Positions 32,697-42,427 of a stretch of 64,000 nucleotides of DNA are shown here, in pieces; the first letter of the stretch is position 1, and each line of letters opens with the position of its first letter. The notes beneath the pieces are model-generated. The model did no database searches. It saw only the letters and a program-made list of their open reading frames with translations, and was not told the origin of the DNA. A program made the position numbers and the translations under genes. Source of the stretch: Pseudoalteromonas sp. P1-9 (lineage in GTDB: Bacteria; Pseudomonadota; Gammaproteobacteria; Enterobacterales; Alteromonadaceae); NCBI RefSeq assembly GCF_001399975.1, contig NZ_LKBD01000017.1, forward strand, positions 1 to 64,000. Direction: 5' to 3'.

Positions 32697-35303
32697 ATGC
32701 GCCTTAATGGTGTTCAAAGATTATTAGAAGCAGGCCTTATTTTAACGACTGCATTCGCAGCGTTTGTGTTAGTTGCTTTATTAACATTTGACCCAATCGA
32801 TCCGTCTTGGTCTCAAACGGGTGACTATATCAAAGTAAAAAACATGACAGGTACAGCAGGGGCGTGGACTGCCGATCTACTGTACTTTAGTTTTGGTTGG
32901 TTGGCGTTACTTGTCCCTGTTATTATTCAAGTCATCGGTTATTTACTGTTCAAAAAAACACACCAAGTATTTAAGCTAGATTACCTCACTTTGTCATTAC
33001 GCGTTGTTGGTTTGGTGCTGTTTGTCGTGTCATCAACGGCAATTAGCAGCATTAATTTCGATGACTTCTATGAGTTTTCTTCAGGTGGAGTAATTGGCGA
33101 TGTGTTTGCAAACGCCATGTTACCGACCTTTAACTTTACTGGCACAAGTATCATTTTACTGTGTTTTTTCTTTTCAAGCTTAACCCTGCTAACAGGGGTC
33201 TCTTGGGTACAGTTTGTCGACCAAATTGGCCGTTTTGCAATGTATGCTTTTCTATGGTTAAAAGCGTTACCAGAACTATTAGCAGAACGAAAAGAGGCGA
33301 ATAACGCACCGATTAAAACCGTAACTAATGAATCGGTTTCTCAAGCACCAAAACAAGTAACCTATCATGTCGACGAATTACCAGAGCAAGAAGTAAGCGC
33401 TGAGCCACAGGAACCGACAATCGATGTTCAGCCTGAAACCACAATCGAGCCAACTTTTGGTGATGACATTGCAAATACAGAGGTTGAAACAGCAAAACAG
33501 CCTGAGCCGAATAATAAAAGCGAAATGCACCCGGCATTACAAGAGTTCGACGAGATCATTAGTGATGATTTAAGTTTCTCAGCGCTTGACGATATTCCGT
33601 TTGATGACGATAAACAAACGAATGCGCCAAAGGCCGTATCGGAAGATTTTTTAAGCACGCTAGAACCACAATCAGATGCAGAGCCTACGTTGGCACCCGT
33701 TGCGCAGCCAAGCGATAATGAAACCCCAACAGAGCCAGCGCGCAAGTCTACTTACGTTAAACCAAAAACAGCCAAAGAGCAGTTTGAAGATTTACTTGAG
33801 GCGACACCACCAGCAACGCCAATGCCGACGTTAGATTTGCTCGATAGGCCAGATAAAAAAGAAAATCCAATTACGCAAGAAGAGCTGGATGCTGTCTCAC
33901 GTCTAGTTGAAACCAAGTTATTAGATTTTGGGGTGCAAGCGCAGGTCGTTGGGGTTTACCCTGGTCCTGTCGTTACGCGTTTTGAACTGGATTTAGCTCC
34001 GGGTATTAAGGTCGCGAAAATTAGCGGTCTAGCGAAAGATTTAGCGCGTTCACTTTCAGCAGTAAGTGTGCGTGTTGTGGAAGTGATTCCGGGTAAAACC
34101 TATGTTGGCTTAGAACTGCCAAATCAGCACCGCGAAATTGTACGCCTCTCAGAAGTTATTGGTGCGAAAAAATTTGCTAATAACCCGTCTGACTTAGCAA
34201 TGGTGTTAGGTAAAGATATCGCAGGTGTGCCTGTAGTTGCTGATCTTGCAAAAATGCCACACCTTCTAGTTGCCGGTACCACAGGCTCTGGTAAATCAGT
34301 TGGTGTAAACGTGATGATTTTATCGTTACTGTTTAAATCGACTCCTGATGATGTTCGCATGATCATGATTGACCCGAAAATGCTTGAATTATCGGTTTAC
34401 GAAGGCATTCCACACCTGTTGTGTGAAGTTGTAACAGATATGAAAGAAGCGGCTAATGCGCTGCGTTGGTGTGTTGGTGAAATGGAACGCCGATACAAAC
34501 TCATGTCTGCATTGGGTGTACGTAACTTAAAGGGCTACAACCAAAAAGTGTTAGATGCCATTGAAGCAGGTGACCCAATTAAAGACCCGCTTTGGAAAGA
34601 TACAGATGGTATGGAAACTGAAGCGCCTGACTTAGGCAAGCTACCAGCCATCGTTGTGGTTATTGATGAATTTGCCGACATGATGATGATTGTTGGTAAG
34701 AAAGTTGAAGAGCTAATTGCACGTATTGCTCAAAAAGCACGTGCCGCGGGTATTCATTTAGTACTTGCAACACAGCGCCCATCGGTTGACGTGATCACCG
34801 GTCTTATAAAAGCGAATATTCCAACGCGTATGGCGTTCCAAGTATCAAGTAAAATTGATTCGCGTACGATTTTAGATCAGCAAGGCGCAGAGCATTTATT
34901 AGGCATGGGTGACATGCTTTACTTGCCGCCAGGTACTAGTGTACCAATTCGTGTGCATGGCGCATTTGTTGATGACCACGAAGTTCACGCGGTGGTAAAT
35001 GATTGGAAAGCGCGCGGTAAACCAAATTATGTCGACGAGATATTGAACGGAGAAGCCGTTGAAGATGTCTTACTACCAGGTGAGACTGCTGAAAGCGACG
35101 AAGAAAGCGATCCGCTTTACGATGAAGCGGTTGCATTTGTAATTGAAAGTCGTCGCGCGTCTGTATCGAGTGTTCAGCGTAAATTGCGTGTTGGTTACAA
35201 CCGTGCGGCACGCTTAGTCGAGCAGATGGAAATGTCCGGTATCGTATCAGCGCCGGGGCATAATGGCACTCGTGAAGTAATTGTTCCGAATAATGCAGGA
35301 TAA
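32697..35303 (+). CDS. ftsK: DNA translocase FtsK
   Basis: Division-septum DNA pump that completes chromosome segregation and activates XerCD at dif. 868 residues: four N-terminal transmembrane helices (about 15-180), a short acidic/proline-poor linker (190-400, much shorter than E. coli's), motor domain with Walker [13 protein letters not shown] near residue 530 and Walker [14 protein letters not shown], and a C-terminal gamma winged helix ([41 protein letters not shown]) that reads KOPS. GGGGAG-type SD. LolA starts 1 bp after its stop. Confidence 0.98.
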   Translation: MRLNGVQRLLEAGLILTTAFAAFVLVALLTFDPIDPSWSQTGDYIKVKNMTGTAGAWTADLLYFSFGWLALLVPVIIQVIGYLLFKKTHQVFKLDYLTLSLRVVGLVLFVVSSTAISSINFDDFYEFSSGGVIGDVFANAMLPTFNFTGTSIILLCFFFSSLTLLTGVSWVQFVDQIGRFAMYAFLWLKALPELLAERKEANNAPIKTVTNESVSQAPKQVTYHVDELPEQEVSAEPQEPTIDVQPETTIEPTFGDDIANTEVETAKQPEPNNKSEMHPALQEFDEIISDDLSFSALDDIPFDDDKQTNAPKAVSEDFLSTLEPQSDAEPTLAPVAQPSDNETPTEPARKSTYVKPKTAKEQFEDLLEATPPATPMPTLDLLDRPDKKENPITQEELDAVSRLVETKLLDFGVQAQVVGVYPGPVVTRFELDLAPGIKVAKISGLAKDLARSLSAVSVRVVEVIPGKTYVGLELPNQHREIVRLSEVIGAKKFANNPSDLAMVLGKDIAGVPVVADLAKMPHLLVAGTTGSGKSVGVNVMILSLLFKSTPDDVRMIMIDPKMLELSVYEGIPHLLCEVVTDMKEAANALRWCVGEMERRYKLMSALGVRNLKGYNQKVLDAIEAGDPIKDPLWKDTDGMETEAPDLGKLPAIVVVIDEFADMMMIVGKKVEELIARIAQKARAAGIHLVLATQRPSVDVITGLIKANIPTRMAFQVSSKIDSRTILDQQGAEHLLGMGDMLYLPPGTSVPIRVHGAFVDDHEVHAVVNDWKARGKPNYVDEILNGEAVEDVLLPGETAESDEESDPLYDEAVAFVIESRRASVSSVQRKLRVGYNRAARLVEQMEMSGIVSAPGHNGTREVIVPNNAG

Positions 35304-35304
35304 G

Positions 35305-35970
35305 ATGACAAAAAAAATCACATTAATTGTTGCGAGCGTATTAGCGATGAGCACGGCAAGTGTAACAGCAGTGCACGCGCAAACAGAAACAACGCAACAT
35401 GTCGTAGACAGCAAAGCGCAAAGTGAATTAAAAACGCGTTTAACACAGCTAAACAATTTACAGGCAGATTTTTCTCAAACCGTAATCGACAATACGGGTA
35501 GCGAAATTATGCAAGGTACGGGTTTATTAAAAATTAAGCGCCCAGAAAAGCTTTATTGGAAGCAAACATCACCAGATGAAACGGTTCTGGTTTCAGATGG
35601 CACTAAAACCTATTATTACGATGAATTTGCTGAACAAGTTACTATTTTAGATAGCAAAAAACTAATCGATAATACGCCGTTTGCGTTGTTAACATCTGCG
35701 GATGAAAGCTTATGGCAAAATTACGCAGTAACGCACGCAGATAATGCGTTTGTGATTACTCCGACCAATCAAGGTCAAAGCCAAGTAGAACGCTTAGAGC
35801 TTAAATTTGATGCAGATGCATTACGTTCTATGACTGTGTTTGATAACACAGGTCAAACATCTGTTTATGTGTTCTCAAAACAGCAAGTTAATCAAACCAT
35901 TGATGATGCGTATTTTCAATTCACCATTCCAGCAGACGTATTAGTGGACGACCAAAGTCAAGGTGAGTAA
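35305..35970 (+). CDS. lolA: outer-membrane lipoprotein carrier protein LolA
   Basis: Periplasmic chaperone taking lipoproteins from LolCDE to LolB. 221 residues from the ATG at 35305 (AGGA five bases upstream; one base after the ftsK stop); a TTG at 35281 in the same frame lies within ftsK and is less likely. Signal peptide of about 25 residues ending VHA. Mature part [46 protein letters not shown] and [12 protein letters not shown] are diagnostic. Overlaps rarA by 8 bp. Confidence 0.96.
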   Translation: MTKKITLIVASVLAMSTASVTAVHAQTETTQHVVDSKAQSELKTRLTQLNNLQADFSQTVIDNTGSEIMQGTGLLKIKRPEKLYWKQTSPDETVLVSDGTKTYYYDEFAEQVTILDSKKLIDNTPFALLTSADESLWQNYAVTHADNAFVITPTNQGQSQVERLELKFDADALRSMTVFDNTGQTSVYVFSKQQVNQTIDDAYFQFTIPADVLVDDQSQGE

Positions 35971-37306
35971 TTTAAGCTTTTCATTTGCCCCAGAAATTAG
36001 GCCACTTGCAGCACGCATGCGGCCAACTAATTTAAGCCAATACATAGGGCAAAAACATCTGCTTAGCGAAGGTTCGCCGCTTTATAACGCTATTTTAGCC
36101 GGTCGCTGCCATAGTTTAATTTTATGGGGACCGCCTGGCGTTGGTAAAACAACGTTAGCTGAAGTCATCGCATATCATGCAGATGCAAATGTAATTCGCT
36201 TATCAGCGGTTACCTCAGGCGTGAAAGAAATACGAGAAAGCGTCGCATCGGCAAAAGATCATTTAGCAATGCAAGGGCAGCGTACACTGTTATTTATTGA
36301 CGAAGTGCATCGCTTTAATAAATCGCAGCAAGATGCGTTTTTACCGCACATTGAAGATGGTACTTTTATCTTTATTGGCGCCACAACGGAGAATCCTTCG
36401 TTTTCACTTAATAATGCAATTTTATCGCGTGCACGCGTTTATCAATTAAAAGCGCTCGAACAGCAAGACTTAATACAAGCCATACACAGCGCGCTTAATA
36501 GCGATGAGCAGCTACAGCAAAAATATATCGAAATTGATAATGCTGCGATTGAAAAACTGGCACTCGCAGGAGATGGCGACGCTAGACGCACGCTTAATTT
36601 ACTTGAGCAAGCCATTGATATGGCCGATCAACAAAATGATAAACTGATTGTTAGCGAATATGTATTGGCGAATGTTCTGCCTGCACATATTGCAAAATAC
36701 GATAAAGGCGGCGATTTATTTTACGATCTTATATCAGCGTTTCATAAGTCAGTTCGTGGCTCTAGTCCAGATGGTGCGCTTTATTGGCTTTGCCGTATTT
36801 TGGCAGGTGGCGGTGACCCGCTTTACATTGGTAGACGATTATTAGCGATTGCAACAGAAGATATTGGTAACGCCGACCCTCGAGCGATGCAAGTAGCGCT
36901 TAATGCATGGGATATTTATCATCGTGTAGGACCAACAGAAGGTGAAAGGGCGCTTGCCCAAGCCGCGATTTATTTAGCCAGCGCACCAAAGAGTAATGCG
37001 GTTTACACAGCGTTTAAGCAAGCAAAACAAGATATTGCAAATGAGCCAAGTTTTGAAGTGCCGCATCACCTTCGTAATGCGCCAACCAATTTAATGAAAG
37101 ATCTAGGCTATGGTGCAGAGTATCGCTATGCCCATGACGAGCCAGGTGCTTATGCTGCCGGCGAGAAATATCTGCCGGAAGAAATCGCAAATAGAAAATA
37201 CTATCAACCAACAGAGCGTGGTCTTGAGCAAAAAATAAAAGCAAAGCTCGATTATTTAACCGAGCAAGACAATTTAGCCACTAGGAAACGTTATGACAGG
37301 GATTAA
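35963..37306 (+). CDS. rarA: replication-associated recombination protein A (MgsA/WRNIP1 family)
   Basis: AAA+ ATPase acting at stalled replication forks. 447 residues: [22 protein letters not shown], Walker [14 protein letters not shown] near residues 55-65, Walker [21 protein letters not shown], sensor [10 protein letters not shown], and C-terminal tetramerisation region with [33 protein letters not shown]. Starts with GTG inside the end of lolA. The ftsK-lolA-rarA-serS order is the enterobacterial one, with crcB inserted before serS. Confidence 0.97.
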   Translation: MSNLSFSFAPEIRPLAARMRPTNLSQYIGQKHLLSEGSPLYNAILAGRCHSLILWGPPGVGKTTLAEVIAYHADANVIRLSAVTSGVKEIRESVASAKDHLAMQGQRTLLFIDEVHRFNKSQQDAFLPHIEDGTFIFIGATTENPSFSLNNAILSRARVYQLKALEQQDLIQAIHSALNSDEQLQQKYIEIDNAAIEKLALAGDGDARRTLNLLEQAIDMADQQNDKLIVSEYVLANVLPAHIAKYDKGGDLFYDLISAFHKSVRGSSPDGALYWLCRILAGGGDPLYIGRRLLAIATEDIGNADPRAMQVALNAWDIYHRVGPTEGERALAQAAIYLASAPKSNAVYTAFKQAKQDIANEPSFEVPHHLRNAPTNLMKDLGYGAEYRYAHDEPGAYAAGEKYLPEEIANRKYYQPTERGLEQKIKAKLDYLTEQDNLATRKRYDRD

Positions 37307-37679
37307 ACTCTATTTTTACGTTGCACTTGGTGGCGCGACAGGAGCGTGTCTTCGTTATTTTATTAGTGAATCAATGATAAAACTTTTGGGAAAGGGATTC
37401 CCTTTTGCTACCTTGACAGTTAATATTCTCGGTTCATTAATGTTAGGCGTTTTATACGGCCTACTAGAAAAAGAATTAATAGTTGTTAACCCGACCAAAT
37501 CACTTATCGGAATTGGTTTTTTAGGGGCGTTAACAACGTTTTCAACCTTCTCGATAGATACGCTATTGCTGTTACAGCAAGGGCACTGGTTGAAAGCAAC
37601 ACTCAATGTATTTTTAAATGTAATTGGTTGTGTTTTTGTTGCCTATTTAGGTATGCAGCTAGCAATGCAAAAAGGTTAA
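37293..37679 (+). CDS. crcB: fluoride channel CrcB/Fluc
   Basis: 128-residue dual-topology membrane protein exporting fluoride; about four helices. Motifs: [11 protein letters not shown] in helix 1, GTLxVN-like [14 protein letters not shown], and the sodium/fluoride-pore [14 protein letters not shown] in helix 3. Overlaps rarA by 14 bp and lies 6 bp ahead of serS, so it is embedded in a constitutive operon. There is no room for a fluoride riboswitch directly upstream. Confidence 0.96.
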   Translation: MTGIKLYFYVALGGATGACLRYFISESMIKLLGKGFPFATLTVNILGSLMLGVLYGLLEKELIVVNPTKSLIGIGFLGALTTFSTFSIDTLLLLQQGHWLKATLNVFLNVIGCVFVAYLGMQLAMQKG

Positions 37680-38978
<1,299 letters not shown>

Positions 38979-38992
38979 CAGTTAATAGTATT

Positions 38993-39021
38993 AAAAACCG
39001 GCGATATGCCGGTTTTTTTAT
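38993..39021 (+). terminator. serS terminator (copy 1 of a repeated terminator)
   Basis: AAAAACCGGC / GCCGGTTTTT hairpin with a GATAT-type loop and seven T. The 24 bases 38998-39021 recur exactly at 40214-40237. Confidence 0.9.
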
Positions 39022-39065
39022 ATTTCATAACAGCAATATGATTAAAATGTCATGGATGTACGACA

Positions 39066-40193
39066 ATGAAAAAACTCTTTTATGGATTCGTTTTACTTTT
39101 AATTTTAGTCATTATTTTCTTATCACAAGAAAAAGAATCAATTAATATCGATTCAGTACAATCAAAAGCCCCCGAGCTTAGTAAATCAATAGATGCACTG
39201 GTTGAGCTCGGTCGCATATCCGCAATAAGAAAAGAAAATGTCATTTCTGAAATTGCAAAAAATGATGAGCAGTATGGTATTTTTGCCTGTATTCCTGACT
39301 TTTTAGCATGGGGTGGTGAAGGCCTAGATAAAAGCATTAATAAGTTTGTAAATTCAGCAGGTAATTTGAGTGATGAAACTAGCCAACTAATTTACAGTGT
39401 ATTTTCCATAGCTAATTCTTCAGAAGAACGAATAGAGCGTTTAAATTCAGCATTAGCGTCAGGCGCGCAACATCCGATAATCGCGCTGAATTTTATTAAA
39501 TATTGCAGTCATACGGATAGTGAGCTCTGTAGTGAAGAAGCAATAGAAAAGGCAATACAACTTGATTTTCAAAACGGTGCTATTTGGTTACAGTCTGCAA
39601 TTTATTTCAGTAAACATAATAACGAAGCTAAGGTGATTGAAAGCCTTCAAGAATTATTGCAAGCTAATTTTTACAATGAAAGATATGGCGAGCAAATCGT
39701 ATTTTACGCTGAAGCATTAGAAGCAGAGTTAGGCTTAAGTTTCAATTTAGGTGTTATTGCTGGAATAGGGCATGCAGCAAGCCAACCATACACTTTTAGA
39801 TACCTAACTAAATGGTGTAAAGACAAGAGTGACGATGTTATCGGTTCCGATATTTGCATAAAAGCCAGTAATGATATACAGCTAAGAGCGACGACATCAA
39901 TTTCTAAAATGGTTGGAAATTCAATACAATACGAGATCTTTTCCAGTCGTGGTGATAAAGAGAGTTTGGAAGACTTAGAAAAGCAAAAGATTGATAATTA
40001 TCCAAAGGGATTGTCAAAAGATATAGAACTAATGTTAATGCTTGATCCTCAACTTGCTTATAAATACTTTACTATGTTTGACTTATTAGGAGAGGGTTCA
40101 ACGCAAAGTATGATTATGAAAGATAGCGAAACTCTTTACTCTAATTTTGATAGTTGCTCAGCTGTTAAATCAATGTCAGAATTTTTTCTTTAA
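39066..40193 (+). CDS. hypothetical membrane-anchored or exported protein (orphan)
   Basis: 375 residues; I do not recognise a family. Residues 4-20 form a hydrophobic segment after two lysines (signal anchor or uncleaved signal peptide; no lipobox). The rest is mixed alpha-helical with Sel1/TPR-like spacing of helices (for example CSEEAIEKAIQLDFQNGAIWLQSAIYFSKHNNEAKVIESLQELLQ), and has several cysteines (CIPDF, KYCSHTDSELC, KWCKDK, SDICIK, FDSCS) that could pair if it is periplasmic. AT-rich and isolated: it lies between two identical terminator copies, which suggests it was inserted behind serS. The ATG lacks a strong SD. Confidence 0.7.
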   Translation: MKKLFYGFVLLLILVIIFLSQEKESINIDSVQSKAPELSKSIDALVELGRISAIRKENVISEIAKNDEQYGIFACIPDFLAWGGEGLDKSINKFVNSAGNLSDETSQLIYSVFSIANSSEERIERLNSALASGAQHPIIALNFIKYCSHTDSELCSEEAIEKAIQLDFQNGAIWLQSAIYFSKHNNEAKVIESLQELLQANFYNERYGEQIVFYAEALEAELGLSFNLGVIAGIGHAASQPYTFRYLTKWCKDKSDDVIGSDICIKASNDIQLRATTSISKMVGNSIQYEIFSSRGDKESLEDLEKQKIDNYPKGLSKDIELMLMLDPQLAYKYFTMFDLLGEGSTQSMIMKDSETLYSNFDSCSAVKSMSEFFL

Positions 40194-40213
40194 TAATTAT
40201 TATTTACACGAAG

Positions 40214-40237
40214 CCGGCGATATGCCGGTTTTTTTAT
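40214..40237 (+). terminator. terminator after orphan gene (copy 2)
   Basis: Same 24 bases as the serS terminator core (CCGGC / GCCGG stem, seven T). Lies 20 bases after the orphan stop codon. Confidence 0.88.
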
Positions 40238-40386
40238 GCCTGTTGATTAGCCCTACTAATACGGCGAATAATAGTGTTTCGTTACCGGCACACTATCAAA
40301 ATAATAACTGTATCGAAAGTGGCACAGTTCTTTGGGTATATTCTAATGTGAAACGTGTAAGTCTATGAAAAATAATTAAAATAAAA

Positions 40387-40404
40387 TTGGCCTGATAATT
40401 GTTA
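40387..40404 (+). promoter_or_regulatory. candidate sigma-54 promoter of the exporter/two-component operon
   Basis: TTGGCCTGATAATTGTTA: a TTGGC -24 element and a TTG -12 element with the correct GG-N10-G spacing. The -12 reads GT, not GC, so it is imperfect. Transcription would begin near 40413, 26 bases before the adaptor ATG. The operon encodes an NtrC-type activator, which makes autoregulation from a sigma-54 promoter plausible. Confidence 0.35.
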
Positions 40405-40438
40405 TAAACCATGTAATGCAATTATCGGATTATGCTGT

Positions 40439-41689
40439 ATGGACATAAAAATTGAGAACAACCCACATAAGCTTAAAAAAACATTTATATACGTAATCGT
40501 GGCGAGTTTGCTACTAAGCGCTGTTATGTTTATTCGCCACTATACGCAAGGCGCCTCAAATTTAGTTGAACGAGACGAAATTCTAGTCGCAAAAGTAAAA
40601 CAGGGCGATTTTGCGATAGATGTGAAAGGGCTTGGTAGTCTAGCACTTGAAAAACGCCATTTGATAACGACAAATGCAGGTGGCAAGGTTGTTGAGGTGT
40701 TGGTTAAGCCGGGTGAATATGTAGAACGTGGCGACATTATTGCGCGCTTAGAAAACCCACAAATCAATGAAACACTCATTCAAAAGCAAAGCCTTTTACT
40801 TAAAATGACAGCTCAACATAAAGCAGAGCTGGCGCAGCAAAAAGCTTACCTTCAAGAAGCTGAAACCGCCTACCATGATGCTGACCTTGCGCACAAAGCT
40901 AATACAATGGAGTGGCAAGCACAGGCAACCTTAATAGCACAAGGCAATAGTACAATTTCTAAACTAGAGCATCAGCGTAGCGAGTTCAACGTTAAGCGCA
41001 GTTTAAAACAACTTGCGTTACAAAAAGCTAAAGTAGCGACACAAAAAGAAATACTCGCCGCAAAACAAAATGCGCAACATGCAGAGCAGCAAAGCTTAAA
41101 GTCTGAAATTAGTTTGCTTAGCCAACATATTTCACAGTTAGATGTGATGTCGCCAATCACTGGGCAAATCCAAGATGTGTTCGTAGAACTGGGTACACAG
41201 CTGGCGAGTACTGGTTCGGTTGCTGAAGTTGCTGATCAAACTAAATTGATTGCCAAAATAAACGTAGCTGAGCTAGATGCGCCTAACGTAAAAGTTGGTC
41301 AACAGGCTACAATCGATACCTATACTTCACGTTTAGGTGCACAAGTTACTCGTGTATCGCCAAAGGTGAACAACGGCCATGTGGAGGTTGAACTTGCAAT
41401 AACTGATGCGATCCCCCCCGAGGCGCGCGATAAACTCAATATCGAAGGCATTATTAATACCAGCTTCAAATCACACACCTTGTATGTAGCGCTACCGCGT
41501 AACGCTATTGCCGAGAGTACAAACAACGTATTTGTGTTGGAAAAGCATCTTGCAACCAAACAACCGGTTAAATTTGGCAAACGCTCAGTGAATTATATAG
41601 AGGTTGTTGCAGGGCTAACAATCGACCAAGAAATTATTATTTCCGATATGGAAAAATACACCAACGACACGCAAGTGCTTGTACGCTAG
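40439..41689 (+). CDS. HlyD/MacA-type periplasmic adaptor subunit of an ABC exporter
   Basis: 416 residues. One N-terminal transmembrane helix (about 15-33), then the first half of a biotinyl-lipoyl domain (RHLITTNAGGKVVEVLVKPGEYVERGDIIARLENP), a long alpha-helical hairpin (about 115-235, rich in Gln/Ala/Lys with HAEQQSLKSEISLLSQHISQL), the second lipoyl half (LDVMSPITGQIQDVFVELGTQLASTGSVAEVAD) and a beta-barrel plus membrane-proximal domain. Such adaptors bridge an inner-membrane ABC transporter and a TolC-like channel; no tolC gene is nearby. First gene of the five-gene operon; the ATPase follows after 12 bp. Confidence 0.9.
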   Translation: MDIKIENNPHKLKKTFIYVIVASLLLSAVMFIRHYTQGASNLVERDEILVAKVKQGDFAIDVKGLGSLALEKRHLITTNAGGKVVEVLVKPGEYVERGDIIARLENPQINETLIQKQSLLLKMTAQHKAELAQQKAYLQEAETAYHDADLAHKANTMEWQAQATLIAQGNSTISKLEHQRSEFNVKRSLKQLALQKAKVATQKEILAAKQNAQHAEQQSLKSEISLLSQHISQLDVMSPITGQIQDVFVELGTQLASTGSVAEVADQTKLIAKINVAELDAPNVKVGQQATIDTYTSRLGAQVTRVSPKVNNGHVEVELAITDAIPPEARDKLNIEGIINTSFKSHTLYVALPRNAIAESTNNVFVLEKHLATKQPVKFGKRSVNYIEVVAGLTIDQEIIISDMEKYTNDTQVLVR

Positions 41690-41701
41690 AAGGAAATTAC
41701 A

Positions 41702-42424
41702 ATGAACCCAGTTATCACGTTAAAAAACATCGAAAAGTTATTTAAAACCGATGAAATCGCAACTCAGGCACTTAACGGTATCAATCTCGTAGTCAATCAA
41801 GGGGAGTTTGTCGCCATCACTGGGCCTTCTGGTTGCGGTAAATCGACTTTACTCTCAGTGTTAGGGCTGATTGATGAGCCAACAGCTGGGGATTATACCA
41901 TTAGCGGCAAACAAGCCGTTAACTTAAGCTCTGATCAGCGAGCACACGTTCGGGCAAATCATATTGGTTTTATTTTTCAGGCATTTAACCTTATAAGTGA
42001 CTTAAATGTACTTGAAAATGTGATGCTGCCACTGACATATATCGGTGGCTACTCTGAACCAGAAATGATTGAAAAAGCGCGTAAGGCGTTGATGTTAGTT
42101 GACCTTGAAAATCGCATTAATCACTTTCCTTCTCAATTATCGGGTGGTCAACAGCAGCGCGTTGCCGTTGCTCGTGCGCTCATTAACGAGCCTGATCTAA
42201 TTTTAGCTGATGAACCAACCGGTAACTTAGATTCGAAAAACGCACAACAAGTGCTGCAATTATTAAAAGATTTACACCTGTCAGGTAAAACAATCTGCAT
42301 GGTAACCCACGATGTAGAGTCAACGCTTTATGCCAGTCGTACATTGAACATGTTAGACGGTGCAATTGTACGTGATAAGCAGCAAACCTCTAACACTAAT
42401 CCTTCTGTTGCGCTAGAGGTGTAA
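41702..42424 (+). CDS. MacB/LolD-type ABC transporter ATP-binding protein
   Basis: 240 residues. Walker A GPSGCGKSTLLSVLGLID, Q-loop IFQAFNLISDLNVLENVMLPL, signature LSGGQQQRVAVARAL, Walker B LILADEPTGNLDSKN, H-loop MVTHDVES. These are features of the MacB-LolD-FtsE group whose partners have FtsX permeases. AAGGAA lies before the ATG. It is separate from its permease, unlike fused MacB. Three bp before the permease gene. Confidence 0.95.
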   Translation: MNPVITLKNIEKLFKTDEIATQALNGINLVVNQGEFVAITGPSGCGKSTLLSVLGLIDEPTAGDYTISGKQAVNLSSDQRAHVRANHIGFIFQAFNLISDLNVLENVMLPLTYIGGYSEPEMIEKARKALMLVDLENRINHFPSQLSGGQQQRVAVARALINEPDLILADEPTGNLDSKNAQQVLQLLKDLHLSGKTICMVTHDVESTLYASRTLNMLDGAIVRDKQQTSNTNPSVALEV

Positions 42425-42427
42425 ATT

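Noticed and set aside
40320..40336. TGGCAC near 40320 as the main sigma-54 promoter
   Set aside because: The downstream TTTGG puts the -12 G one base too far and has GG, not GC; sigma-54 promoters tolerate little spacing change. Noted only as an alternative.
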